Shown here piece after piece: positions 50,717 through 61,980 of a stretch of 64,000 bases of DNA (positions are counted from its first letter, which is position 1; each line of letters begins with the position of its first letter). The notes under the pieces are model-generated. The model was not told where the DNA came from. It did no database searches and was given only the letters and a program-made list of their open reading frames with translations. The stretch covers positions 376,474 through 440,473 of the forward strand of contig NW_003206658.1 in NCBI RefSeq assembly GCF_000006405.1. Reading direction: 5' to 3'. Source of the DNA: Perkinsus marinus ATCC 50983. Its lineage: Eukaryota; Perkinsozoa; Perkinsida; Perkinsidae. The translations under genes and the position numbers were made by a program.

Positions 50717-50926
50717 CTACGATGATATATGCTCTGGAATATATGCAATCACGCGGTATAATTCCCTAATGGGAAAGCAAGAGATTTCTTGTTCAAATTT
50801 TGGCTGAGAAAATTCAATGTTGCCATTGTTATCGTAACGGTGTAGATATTTCTTCCGAATCCTCCCGGCAGCAGCGGCTTCCAATGCGGCATTGGTGATG
50901 GCCGCTTGAAGAGACCCTCGTCCCAT
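50717..50926 (-). CDS. Possible small basic protein, unrecognised
   Basis: ORF of 69 aa beginning MGRGSLQAAITNAALEAAAA then GRIRKKYLHRYDNNGN. It lies between NME7 and mL41 on the opposite strand. There is no family match by eye; it could be chance. Confidence 0.25.
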   Translation of the reverse strand: MGRGSLQAAITNAALEAAAAGRIRKKYLHRYDNNGNIEFSQPKFEQEISCFPIRELYRVIAYIPEHISS

Positions 50927-50986
50927 GTGGTGAATTAGTTATGATGATCATGATGATAAGTAGACAACACACATCAAAGTCTTGGG

Positions 50987-51005
50987 TTTTTGTGGCGCAG
51001 TGACG
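50987..51005 (+). repeat. 19-mer copy 15, in mL41 leader
   Basis: TTTTTGTGGCGCAGTGACG, then gaacattttcaag, an acceptor 16 bp before the ATG. Confidence 0.75.
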
Positions 51006-51033
51006 GAACATTTTCAAGCTCTTTCTCACCTTT

Positions 51034-51460
51034 ATGCCTCTTCGTCGGTCGAACGTCCTCCTCTCCAAACTGGGCCCATCAAAGGTAACTGTCACATCTG
51101 TTTTCTCGTTGGATTGATTTCTCAGGGACGAGGACCATTGACTGCCAAGAGAGCGCCGAGTCTTCGGAAAGGGTTTGGTAGCATCGGACTTGGAACACAC
51201 ACTAAGAAAGGTAAGTCCACCAGTGTGGTAGGTGGACGGCTTCATGACTGTCAGGTTTCTTCATGATCGACCCGAGATTCGTCCCTCAGTTCAAAGTCCC
51301 CGACCTGACTGATTGCCCGGTAGGCGTTAATTTCGTGGCGCGCGGTCACGGAAATAGTGAGGCAAAGTTGTTGCTTTAGTTGAAGCCTTACGTCTCTCGA
51401 CAGACGCCTGTGATTAATAACGCGAGGGGATTCTGGCCTGGTGGGAAAATCAATCCATGA
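51034..51460 (+). CDS. MRPL41: Mitochondrial large-subunit ribosomal protein mL41
   Basis: ATG 51034: MPLRRSNVLLSKLGPSK | GRGPLTAKRAPSLRKGFGSI then GLGTHTKKG | FFMIDPRFVPQFKVPDLTDC then P | LKPYVSRQTPVINNARGFWP then GGKINP-stop (TGA 51458-51460), about 90 aa. GxHTKKGxF, VPxFxVPDLT and LKPYV are the mL41 hallmarks. Introns are 41, 44 and 60 nt; the last (51320-51379) contains the 19-mer. Acts in the mitoribosome; imported, with a basic N-terminus. Confidence 0.9.
51329..51350 (+). repeat. 19-mer copy 16 (sense, 60-nt mL41 intron)
   Basis: AATTTCGTGGCGCGCGGTCA then CG; the intron joins DLTDCP to LKPYVS. Confidence 0.85.
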
Positions 51461-51539
51461 TGTGATGAACGTTTCTGTTGGCAACTTGTTGGTCGTGTTG
51501 TCAATTCTGTGAATGTTTCTCGACACGTGTTCTAGCTGG

Positions 51540-51561
51540 GAATCGAACCTGGGTGTACCAG
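51540..51561 (-). repeat. T-arm-like motif downstream of mL41
   Basis: GGGAATCGAACCTGGGTGTA on the plus strand, the reverse of a T arm; no cloverleaf. Confidence 0.5.
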
Positions 51562-51723
51562 TATTGATCTTCTGAGTCTAACAATATTCCTAACAATATC
51601 CTATTCCTACTCGCTAGGGAGCTGTTTATTATTGCTGGAAACTTTGGCTTTCCCACGTGCCTCATAATTGTCACCATCTTGGCACAGGCGAGACATTCTC
51701 AGCTCGTGGTCTGAAATCCATCT

Positions 51724-51919
51724 GCAGTACGTATCAAATTGATATGCAAATGAGTGTTATTTTAGAGGACAAATTTTAGTGAACAACTTGTCGCTACCGC
51801 AGTCCCAACCTGGTATATGACCATCGTTACATTAGATATGCAATATATAGTTTCAAATTGATTTTCATGAATCTCGGAAAATAACACACATTTGCATATC
51901 AAGTTCGCATGCATTGTAC
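51724..51919. mobile_element. MITE family C, copy 3 (diverged)
   Basis: CAGTACGTATCAAATTGATA then TGCAAATGAGTGTTATTTTA, ending ACACACATTTGCATATCAAG; shares the GTTCACTAAAATTT-type and ACATTAGATATGCAA interior blocks in inverted order. Confidence 0.7.
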
Positions 51920-52143
51920 TTGGTCCCTCAAAGATCGTTCTCGTGAAACTGTGAGGACCGAACGGAAGTTGACACAAGGCATCACCGCATTTCGAGATCA
52001 AATTAATCCTCTACCGACAAGTCTAACTTATGATTCGTTGTTTTCATGGGTGAAATGTTGGCGAAAAAGGTAAAACATTAACCGAATGCGTAAAAAAGTA
52101 AACTTGTTGGCAAAAAAATAATACTCGAACTATACAGTTATCA

Positions 52144-55100
52144 ATGCTCTGTCTCCTCGTGTATGCCTGCTTATTAATCTCCATTTGTTCCCCTAGCCCT
52201 GCCGTGGGGCAAACACCATCAATTGCAAGTTGCTCTCATCCTCATCGCAGCATTCACGAGTGTCACTACGATGTTTGGGACTACGAAAAGTCTGTCAATG
52301 TGAGATGGTCTTCCACTGCTGTCTTCAGGATGAACCACAATATCTCAGACGTGCTGTCCCGAAGAAATGGAAGCCTGGGTTGAGCTAAAAAGAAGAGAGC
52401 ATGTTGTTGAAGTCGCCGTCATAATCACAATAATCACATTGACGATAGTTTTTGATGCCGCGAAAGAGTAAGTGCACTACCCCAATACACAGTCATTAGT
52501 AATCTCTAGATTGCTCTGCCCCTTGGCTAGTGTATTGCTATTGACTGATCTGTGTAGAGCTGTATTGCTAGCCCTCGAGTAGAATAGCGCCTAGGCGCGA
52601 AAGAACTGCGAAGGGTCGCATCTATTGATGCACATTCTAGGTCGCTGATCAACCTCGCGGAAAAGCGATCAAACCACATTCTAGTGAGAATCATTAATTC
52701 TGTAAGTACCACAGGGCGTGCTGTGACTCCAAATGTGGCCATAGGTTAACAGCGAATTCGCAACACTAGGATTTGTGGCGTTGCTCTTCGGAGTTCTGGA
52801 GAGCCGACTGCAGGCCCTGGGACCAATCAGTGACCATGTAAGGGAGGTCTCAGCTGATCGAATTGAATTGTTGATGACAGATTTTCGGTGACCATATTTG
52901 GGTAATGTACGGCCCTCACAAGTACGCAGCTTGGGTGGAAGAGAACCTCCATGGCAATCCTCAGGAACATCACGGTCCCCATTGCTTGTCTCATCTCACA
53001 GTACCGTATTCTTATACCGCACCTGTGGTAGATTCTTATGATCAGTTGATTTTCGAGGCGATGCACTTCTCGATTTTCTATCTTATGATTGGTTTCATCG
53101 TTGTATGCGCGGCATTCACCCTCAGCGTTCTCAAACATGGTAAGAGTTTTGAGATTAGGAATAATTAATGACTAGTTGTTTCCACCTCGGACATGGAATG
53201 CAGCTGAAAAGAGTGATTTTGTGATGCTAGTGAAAGAGCATTTTGACGCGTCAACCTCGAGTAAGCTCGCCCTGGAACGAAGATACGTCCCTGCACTTGA
53301 TATATGTCTCTACATAAGCCTTCAACTGTCTCTCAATGGCTAAGTAATTGACCCAAATATGAATTAAGTGCTATGTGTAAAGCAACGCAGTGTTGAATAC
53401 GTTCGCGAGAACGACTGTGCGCTGAATCCGGGGTAACTACTGACTTGTACGAATGATATGGAATCGTAGATGTTCATTAAAACGGCATTCGCGAGAGTCG
53501 AGCCTCTCTTAGTAGTGCTTAAGAATTCGCAACTTCTATGATTCTGCTAAAGTGCCTCATTATACATGTTCGATACTACATCCATCCATACATAGAATGC
53601 CTCATTATACATATATACTCTACTCGAATGTTCACTGACCATATGAGTATGAAAACCTTTCTCAGGGTCTTGTTGGTCTACAATATCACGATCACGAACG
53701 GAGCAGTCCAGAATGATAGAGTAATTCCATCAATACTCAGCCACAACTGCTCGATATTGACCTCAGCTATCTCTACTTCCGTACTGAATTCTTTTCCCCC
53801 ATAACGAGTTCAAGAGTAGTTGCCAAACGCCAAGACGGTTTTGACTTCCTCATGTGAGTCCAACTGACCCGTGTTAGCCCGGGCAGATGAGTGCTAGCAG
53901 TTATATGGAACATTGCCTGGCCGAGAGCTGCACTGGACAGATTCAACTAGATGCAGGAACTCTTATTTTACTCGGTTGGGCTTTCATCTACTCTGTTGAA
54001 GTGAACAATTTTCGATCAGGTGTAGTCTTCATTCCGATGTATCTCTTGGCGAAAATGCGAGGACTAAAAGGCATTATACTCATGTGTGCTGTAAGCACTC
54101 ATAAGTTGAAAATTATGGGGTCTCAGCGCCGTACTTTAGTTACCATGGATGTTGTTGTTATTGGTGATCATAATCAGGAGGGACCTATCGAGAGTGGTAG
54201 ACTCCTTGAAACCTACTTATGGTAAGGAACTCTCAGAATCCGAACTTGCGAATTTTACTGTCCCTGCACACAGAGTTGGCTCCGGCGTAGAATGAGGTTC
54301 GAAAAAGAAGCTATTGCTTGTGTTCAGAAAAAATGTTCGAAGTTGTCACTAAAGACCCCATGATGAGCCCGAGGTCGATCGAACACTTGCATTCAGAGGC
54401 ACTCTATTTATCTGATAGAAATCATTTCAAAGCTAACGGAAGGTCAGTGACCATACCATCTGCTCTCCGATGGCGACACTGTAGGTTTATGAGTTTACTC
54501 AGAGGAACTACGGTCCCCACAATGCACGAAAATGTATTTTTCTTACAGAAAAACGGTATGAACGAATCCATGCGTGGCTGTCATTATTAGCGTTTTCCCC
54601 CTAGGCCCAGCGTTCACTTCAAAAGCTCTGCAAGTTGTGTGTTTCGCCACCGCGTTGTATTCGGGTTGCCTCATTTTCCGACTAGTTGATTTCACTATTA
54701 AACGCTGGCGAAAGCACTGGTTGGTGATGCACTACGATGAAGCATCGCCTCTAGCCTAGCCTCGCAGGTTCCTCTTGCCTGTCGGTGCACTTCCGATACT
54801 CATCATAATAATAGACCTTTTACCAAGTGCCTTGGAAAGACTCGTTATCAGCACTAGCGTGTGCCAAATGAAGCGACTACACGTCGTGATGAAAGTAAAG
54901 AAAATGTTGGAAGCTCAACGATGCGAACTGTGGGTTGAATGATGGGCTGATTGGGAGAACGACCGCTGGTTAGATGCCTTCACTTCCTCCATAACGTGAA
55001 GTTGCTGAGCATGCACTATCTTCTCACAGAGGCACCAGATCCTCAACGGTAGGAAGTAGCCAGCGTACCACACCTTGCACAATTCTAATCGATGTGCATC

Positions 55101-56760
55101 CTATCAGGAACCGTATTAGGGAGAAGTTGCGAACGATTTATGGGAGGTCATCTCCGCACACGAAGGCTCTCTATATGAAGATGTGGAAACGATTCTTTGC
55201 CGAGAGAAGAGGCGTTCATACGGGGAAGAATATTCGGTGAGATCCACCCGAGTCCTCGAGCCATGCACGACTCTGAGGATTTTGGCCTTATGATATCAAC
55301 CAGTCTCACTGGCTGCGATCAGGTCAACCCTCGCCGCTGCTGGTGTCACCAGTCAAGCCACCAGTCTCTTCCTATCGTGGATGGAGATGTCCACGGCCCC
55401 TGACTCGGGCGAAGTAGGCCTGCAGGGAAATCTCCGGGAAAAATCTTCTGTTAGTTGGGGTTCCACGAGTTCTGCATAATTATGATCGCATTGCGGGTGG
55501 CCATGAACAGTGTGATTAACGAGGAGGAGTTTTCTGCTACTATACGTAGGGCATTGGCTTCCCGAACTATAGAGGACTCCGCATCTGCAAGTATTATGCT
55601 GCACTGCTGATTTTTCTAAAACTCTATATAGGTGAGACCGTGCTTACTCCTGAGGATGTCCGTGACCTTCTCGAAGAATTCAAAGTGGTCCATCCTCGAG
55701 AGCACGTCATTGCTAGGCATAAGACGAATGTTAGCAGTGGCAGGCGGCTCTTAGAAGTGAAAGGTGATTAGATTATACTCAGTTGAAAATGCTGCTGCCC
55801 ACATGGTCAACCTTGCCGCTTGGGTCGAATCGATCAGCGAAGTGACTTTGCCTCAGACCGTAGTGGTCATGATGTCCATTCCCCTCTAGCAGAAGCTGTC
55901 ATGTTGGTCACAGCTATGTAAGTGATAATTCATCATCTCAGGATGGGCTCAGCCTCCAGCCATTAACCGCATTATATTTCCCCTCAGAGAAAACGATAAT
56001 GTCTATGTTCGGGATGATCTGACTCGCGAGCAAGAGAACGTTCATGTGAGTCATGTCGGAACATATCCTCGGAATGCTCCTGGTTTCCCATCAGATTACT
56101 CTGTTGGAGTTCGTGAGATATTTTATCGAACTTGACATTTACCAATCTCATGATCCTAAGTAGGTCTTGTGATATCACATTACTCATTCGATGGTGTCAT
56201 ATCAGAAACTCAAGTGCCGAGCCATTCGACCATACGCCTTCTCTCGAGTAGGGCATTTTCTCTTCTTGTTGTTGAAGACAGTCCTCCACGGTATTTATGG
56301 CAGATTCACGTCCGAGTAGCTGTGACTCGGAGACACTGATTTTTGCTATTGCTGTTCCGGGTGTTCGTCTGTAGAGAGAGAATCGCCCAGCGAGTTTGAT
56401 GTTGCATGGCTCAAACGTGACAGCTATCAAGATTTTCATGTTGCGTTGAGTATTGGGATGTCGAAACCACGCATCGCACGAGTTGTATTATCCACTCTTG
56501 CCTGGGAAACATGGTTGCCAAAAACACAACGATCAGCATAATGTGTTGAACACGTCTCTGCTTCCCTGGGAGTCATCATCAAACTTCTCGTCATCACGAC
56601 AGCTTAGCACAATAGAAAATTCGTTCTCAGAGGAGGAGCCTGCAACGTATTTTCTAATGCGACCGAAAAATGGCTGTCCTTTTCGAAGGAGGGGCTGGTT
56701 CGGGCTCGTCTCTATGTCGCGTGCCAAGCTTCGAACCTACCCCATTCAAGGCAGTCACAG
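52144..56760 (+). CDS. Multi-pass membrane protein, MLO-like (many exons, 3' half uncertain)
   Basis: ATG 52144 opens a signal peptide (MLCLLVYACLLISICSPSPA). The first membrane segments are VVEVAVIITIITLTIVFDAA and FATLGFVALLFGVLESRLQA, the second preceded by a charged helix (SLINLAEKRSNHILVRIINS) as in MLO proteins. Then SYDQLIFEAMHFSIFYLMIG then FIVVCAAFTLSVLKHGK resembles the MLO HIFIFxLAxFHxxY helix. Further downstream are DAGTLILLGWAFIYSVEVNN, SKALQVVCFATALYSGCLIF, LPILIIIIDLLPSALERLVI, a possible regulatory segment (VLTPEDVRDLLEEFKVVHPR), and a Ser-rich cytosolic tail (NVLNTSLLPWESSSNFSSSR; SEEEPATYFLMRPKNGCPF). MLO assignment is by pattern only. The last exons may belong to a second gene. 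It is convergent with SLY1. Confidence 0.45.
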
Positions 56761-56950
56761 CGATCAAGCTCATCCGGTATACGGTGGCAAGCGGTACACA
56801 TCCCCAGTGGTGGGATACCGTAGCCTGGTAGCGATAGTCAAGTTCTGTCCCCCCCGATTAGAATTAACGAAAATGCTTATGTTACAGGCAGTGAAACTCA
56901 CTATGAGTAACAATGAAATGGGTAGAGCCTTCCAGCTATATGGAGGGCGC

Positions 56951-59900
56951 TCATTTCTCCATACCCAGTGTCTCCAACTCTTTGCAGAAGGCCGATGGGG
57001 ACACGAAATCGGTAGCGCCGTAGATCACAGATCTGAGAGGACAAATTACGCAGAGTTTGAATACTCGGCATAGCTCACTTTGCCTGACCAGTGACGTCTC
57101 GAGATCGACTCGAGCTGGCCCACTCCGACAGTGTATGCTGCTCGATATAGTTCCCACCACCAACCATAAACACTATGGCTTGATGAAATGATCCTCTCAC
57201 ACGGGGTATATGTCGACTACGAGATTCGCCCGCCAACTACAGAGGGGAAGAACATCAGTGCTAAGACAAAAATGAGTATAGGCCTACAGTGCTAGCCCTT
57301 GGATCGAAATACTCATAGTCCTGAGCAAGCTTGCTCTTCCCGTCTTCGCTCTGTTCCATCAATTCGGACACTATTCGCGTTATCAATGTATCTTCTCGCA
57401 TCGGCAGAAGATTCTTTAAATTCTTTAACCCTGACAACAAGAATTCGAGTGAGCTCAGCAGACGAGCCTTAGTCGAGACCCACCAGTGAGCAGACCTTCG
57501 CCATGCTGCTGCATCTGACTTGCAAATTTATTCGCGAACGTCGCGAACCCACTGGCAACGCTGAAAACAGCAACAGTCACAATGTTCTATGAACAGAATC
57601 AACTCACTCAGTTCCAACGAAGGAAGCCTGTTGTGGCTCTTTCTGTTGCACTTGGTCTTCCACAATAGCAGTCGTGTCCAACGTGAGCCGACGCATCGAC
57701 TGGAGGCTCTGAGATTCTCATCGTCATCAGCGACCAACGAACTCCCATCGACGTACTCGAATGAACTCCACTGCAGCTGAGTCGGCGCCGATTTCCTTCA
57801 ACCGAGCACATATTGCATCAGTCTGCTCAACTGTTAAAGTGGGTTTCCGCAATACAAACACCAGCGCTGCACGGAGTTTATCTGACAACGATTGGTCCCA
57901 AGTTCGATCCCTGGCAGCGGCATCTCCCACCAATAGGAGTCCCCCTAGCCTCTGAGCTCAGTCTCTCCATCAACGCCGTCAGTCCCGTCGTCCTCCCCTG
58001 CGACCCGAACCCCGACTCCGCCTCATAATATCTACCCATAGTGTCCGCCTCGACGATCAACAGCTAATACCCTTACTTGTTAATTTCCCTCAGTTGGATC
58101 TCCTTCAGCATAGCACTAGCTATGTTCGTATGCTCGTCCAGAGAGCGCTTCATCTCGGTCATTTGAGGGAGGGCATTGATAGCCGACGACAGCTTCCTAT
58201 AGGCGGCAACGGCAGTGACTGACTGAAGAACTGTGCAAGACCATGCCTACCCAGCACCGCCTTCTTTGGACCGCACTTCCTGTAGTTTCTTGTTATACTC
58301 TTGTAACTATAAATCAACCAAAATCGATCGCGTGATCGATATCACTTTCGCCTACTACCTGTGCACTCACATCACTCGCAACCGCCGGAAATGGCATGTT
58401 CGCGTGGTCCACGAAGAAGGCGTCAGATGAATCCAAATCGTATGTCTTGTGACTTCCACTACCCTGACAGTAACCCCATCGAAAGGTCTTATAGCGTATC
58501 AGAGTTACTCCGTGGGACCCGCTGCTTTGGCTTCCAGCATCTCCGTCATCAATAGGAATCTTCACTGTGTTGAGGTTTAGATCGAACAGATCATGCGCGA
58601 GGGCCTGCCAGACATAGCATTCGAAGAGGGAATGTTATCAGCTAGAGACACCTGGTATGTCCAAGTGTGATGGAGCATCGTTGCCAAGTCCATGTCCCGG
58701 TCCAGCAGGATGAGCACAGGCCTTTCCACACCTGTAGCGGTACTGAAGAGCTCCTGGGTCTGAGAGTTAGGGTATGGAGGCGATCGTGCAGTCGATGCCA
58801 GAAACGATCAAGATGATAGTACGAGAACCGACTTGTTGGTTGCCGCTCTGGAGCATCTCCATTAGGCGTGAGTGAAGTCGTTCGGCCACCATGGTGCTGG
58901 GGCCTGACTGAGACTCGGGGGGAGCTCTGATGATGGGTATCTGAAGGCTGCGATAAAACAACGTTACAAGGGAACGAACCCACAGCCTCCAGAAGAATGA
59001 CCATAAGCTCACCCATTACACCAACTCACCTGACGAATCGTCACCAACATACTTAGAAGACCGTTGACAATGCGATCGATACACTCCTCAATAGCCTCGT
59101 CAGTCACTCGCTTAGAGTGCAACTTGCTATACACCTACGACATAGTGCACACTACGAGGACCGAATGCTTTGCTAACGACATTCATAACGAGTCTAGTTG
59201 CATCCCCCCAACCCTCCCCTTACCCCTGGCATATTGAGAGAGAACGTCGAGGGCGATAGTGCGACAAAAGCACAATAGCGATCAACCACCTTCGCGATCC
59301 GATTGATGTTTCGAGGACTGCAAGAAAGAGAAGCATTCCACAGAGCACTCAAGCCAGTGGGCCCGTCAAGCGTCTTCAACAGATACCCCACTGGAGATGA
59401 TGCTTGCCGTGAACTACACCCAAGCGTCTCAGAGAGACCATCGAAAATTAAAGTGTGGTAGAGACAATTCCTTTGCCGAGACCAGTATGAAGTGATAGAC
59501 TCACTTCCCCTTTGATTTCTCCAGCATAGACCCCGCCATATACTTCAACAGATCGTCGGACACTCTCGAAGTGAAATTAACATAAACCTGTCACCGAGAT
59601 TTGAACCCGGGACCTTCCGGTTGACAAATCGGCCCACCTGGTCATACAACTTCGTAACGCAGCAATCATTGACCAGACGATCGATATTATCCCTCGTTGG
59701 ATCAATGAAATAAACCACCGGCACCTGGAGGGATCGAACCATCAGCAGAAGTCGTGCGCATGCGTGCACTACGTTCGATACGGCCTGTCTGTTATCATCC
59801 AGCTGAAGATATAAAGTAACTCCGTGATGCCGGAGAGCTCCTACAACGTAAGATACGGAATAGGTCGATTACAACAAGATACTGAATAGGTCGATTACAA

Positions 59901-60469
59901 CAAGATACGGAATAGGTCGATTACAACAAGATACGGAATAGGTCGATTACAACAAGATACGGAATAGGTCGATTACAACAAGATACGGAATAGAGCTCCT
60001 ACAACGTAAGATACGGAATAGGTCGATTACAACAAGATACGGAATAGGTCGATTACAACGTAAGATACGGAATAGGTCGATTACAACAAGATACGGAATA
60101 GGTCGATTACAACAAGATACGGGATAGGTCGATTACAACAAGATACGGAATAGGTCGATTACAACAAGATACGGAATAGGTCGATCAACAAGATACGGAA
60201 TAGGTCGATTACAACGAGATGCGGACGATCGAACAAGAGCAATTACCTATTTTAAGTAGGGGAGCGATGACATCCTTTCCACTTTTATCATACACTAACA
60301 CCTTCCACTGCGTGCTAGCTTCCGACAATGGGTCCGTTACTCGGCCTCCTGAACAGCGTTGAGGAATAGCAAGATTGCAAGATGACGAATACCTACCACT
60401 ACTATCTCCGACTGACAGATTGAGCATCCGTACAAGAGATGCCCTCTCCGCCTCTTGGAGGTTCAACAT
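56951..60469 (-). CDS. SCFD1: Sec1/Munc18 protein SLY1 (ER-Golgi SNARE regulator)
   Basis: ATG 60469: LNLQEAERASLVRMLNLSVG, then TQWKVLVYDKSGKDVIAPLL, ALRHHGVTLYLQLDD, VPVVYFIDPTRDNIDRLVND, KLYDQ-VYVNFTSRVSDDLL, INRIAKVVDRYCAFVALSPS, TDEAIEECIDRIVNGLLSML, RPVLILLDRDMDLATMLHHT then WTYQ, SHKTYDLDSSDAFFVDHANM then PFPAVASDV, LPQMTEMKRSLDEHTNIASA, TWDQSLSDKLRAALVFVLRK, DTLITRIVSELMEQ, DYEYFDPRA, QAIVFMVGGGNYIEQ, and SVIYGATDFVSPSAFCKELE then TLGMEK-stop at 56951. The order and spacing match SLY1 end to end. It binds syntaxin-5 and the ER-Golgi SNARE complex. Intron 60246-59841 (406 nt) is almost wholly a 26-bp tandem repeat; a 50-nt intron at about 59590-59640 carries a T-arm-like motif. Confidence 0.92.
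57891..57908 (+). repeat. T-arm-like motif at a SLY1 splice boundary
   Basis: GTCCCAAGTTCGATCCCTGG on the strand opposite SLY1, overlapping the start of the TWDQSLSD exon; partly coding, so weaker evidence. Confidence 0.35.
59590..59639 (-). repeat. 50-nt SLY1 intron with T-arm-like core
   Basis: Intron gtgggcc...ggtgacag joins KLYDQ to VYVNFTSRV. Its 3' half is TCCCGGGTTCAAATCTCGG, able to form a 5-bp/7-nt T arm, ending eight bases before the acceptor. Confidence 0.75.
59842..60226. repeat. 26-bp minisatellite filling a SLY1 intron
   Basis: About 14 copies plus a degenerate one of a 26-bp unit, AAGATACGGAATAGGTCGAT plus TACAAC, spaced exactly 26 bp in most of the array. One internal junction (about 59993-60010) repeats the intron's 3' splice site plus six exon bases (CTACAACGTAAG with GAGCTC). 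The unit resembles half of the GTATCTT foldback found in other introns. Confidence 0.95.
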
Positions 60470-60699
60470 AGTCGTATGATAAAAAAAGTGAAAACCCGAA
60501 AACAATGAACTCTCCCTGAGATCTGTACACTTCAACGCAACCAGTGACTACAGACCGTGACTAAGTAAACCAGTAACTATAGTATGGAGGTCAACCCGTG
60601 TACACTAATATGACAAGTTTGATGACAACTCTAGTGCTGCAGGGTTCCTCAATATCACCGAAGAACTAGTGGTAATCGCGAGCTAAGGACCCCTCCACC

Positions 60700-61060
60700 A
60701 AAGCGACTTCCGTAACATTGCCTGTCAATGCAATGAAGCCGTAAAGCGGCTTTGAACGCTTCCCTGATGGTATCCGCGCTTCCCGACCCTGCACGACGAA
60801 GTAGCTGCAAATACCTCTACCACTACAGGGCTACTACCTGGACCTTCCTACGACCGTTCACATACACACACAGAGTACCGTCCTCTGGGCATGTGATAGC
60901 AACCTAGCGTTCATATTGATCACCATAGCCATACCACACTCTCACCAAATCTCCGGCTTTGAGATCTCCTGATGTCCATCCACATAAACTGGCGCCTTCA
61001 TCGGGCACGTGCAACCATCCATCTGAGTCCACCCACCTGAAAGCCAACCCGGGTAGTGAT
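60700..61060 (-). CDS. Possible SPRY-like fragment
   Basis: (-) frame WVDSDGWLHVPDEGASLCGW then TSGDLKAGDLVRVWYGYGDQ, followed after an in-frame stop by VAITCPEDGTLCVYVNGRRK. GDxVxVxxD...GTLxVYVNG is typical of SPRY-type sandwiches. An intron or a lesion separates the two halves. Start and ends unknown. Confidence 0.3.
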
Positions 61061-61219
61061 GACTACTAGGCTCAGCCTAGTCGAGCCTCACACGCACGTT
61101 GGGACAGTAGCAAATTGATTAACCCTAGCATCGAGCCATGGAATAAGTTAGAGATTGAGCAATACCAGCCGAGTAGTCTGTTACTACCAGGAGTGCTCCT
61201 CTAAATGTGTATTCAGGTT

Positions 61220-61966
61220 CGACGACTTCACTAGGATCTTCGGGTCATCTGGTGTGACTCCAATATGGATACCTACGCAGAGGTCCCGGGTTCGAATCCT
61301 GGTCTAGACAAGTTGCTAGAAGCTCATACGATACGACCGGATACAGGATGGATAGGGTGAATGAGAAGCTCATTACCTCCCCAGCCAGTGACTGTTTTCT
61401 TGATCTCATACTCGACACTCCTGTTATAGCCGTTGATACTCAAAGGAAAAGAGCAGAAGACAATCTGGTGAAGAGGGGAAAGTCAAAGCTCCACACCTGG
61501 AGACCCCGAGTTCGATTCTTGGGAGCAGTACCCAGTCCATTTCGTTACGCCACTATTACCGATTCCAACCAGTCATTCAAAACTGAGATCCCACATTTCC
61601 GAGCTGTCTTCTTGTGATCCTCCAACTCTATTAGCTTCCCTCTGGGCTCCTCCGCGAAAGAGAGTGAACGCATATCTACACAACATGGCGCGTATTACTC
61701 TGCTGTATAAACATATAAACAATTGGAAATCAGCGAGTCAGACGCTCATTCTGATGAACAGCACCTGTAGATCCTACGAGAACTACTATGATGGAATGTT
61801 TCAAGTAGTGAATTCCATCCACACCATTTTGTCGAAAAACCAACAGGTTGATGGCAGTTACGAATCCTATCACCGATCACTACCATACAACGAGTTGCTC
61901 TGCCTCGCGAGGTCAGGATACCCAACTGAGGTTCGATGTCCACTAACAGCTGAGGATAATGCCTAG
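61220..61966 (+). CDS. Unrecognised (+) gene with two T-arm-like introns
   Basis: Exons join without frame breaks: FDDFTRIFGSS | VARSSYDTTGYRMDRVNEKL then ITSPASDCFLDLILD...EDNLVKRGK | YPVHFVTPLLPIPTSHSKLR then SHISELSS, running on to SYESYHRSLPYNELLCLARS and stop at about 61964. Introns are about 61 nt (near 61253-61313) and 47 nt (near 61475-61522). Each contains a perfect 5-bp/7-nt T-arm-like hairpin, CCGGG-TTCGAAT-CCTGG and CCGAG-TTCGATT-CTTGG. The 5' exons were not found. No family recognised; no membrane segment. Convergent with the U-box gene. Confidence 0.5.
61286..61303 (+). repeat. T-arm-like motif in 61-nt intron
   Basis: CCCGGGTTCGAATCCTGG; the upstream bases do not form acceptor, D or anticodon arms. 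Confidence 0.7.
61502..61519 (+). repeat. T-arm-like motif in 47-nt intron
   Basis: CCCCGAGTTCGATTCTTGGG followed by AGCAG acceptor; no cloverleaf upstream. Confidence 0.7.
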
Positions 61967-61980
61967 AGGGTAACCCAGTT

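Noticed and set aside
56453-57073. (+) 206-aa ORF overlapping SLY1
   Set aside because: Its second half is antisense to the conserved SLY1 C-terminus. Only the first half could be an exon of the MLO-like gene.
59590-59660. tRNA on the minus strand with a GTC-like anticodon
   Set aside because: The anticodon and acceptor stems do not pair, and the interval is a 50-nt SLY1 intron plus coding sequence.
59842-60226. CRISPR array
   Set aside because: The 26-bp units are directly tandem with no variable spacers, inside a eukaryotic intron.
61240-61315. A tRNA gene ending CCGGGTTCGAATCCTGG at 61.3 kb
   Set aside because: Only a T arm can be drawn; no matching acceptor, D or anticodon arms. The segment is an intron joining two in-frame exons.
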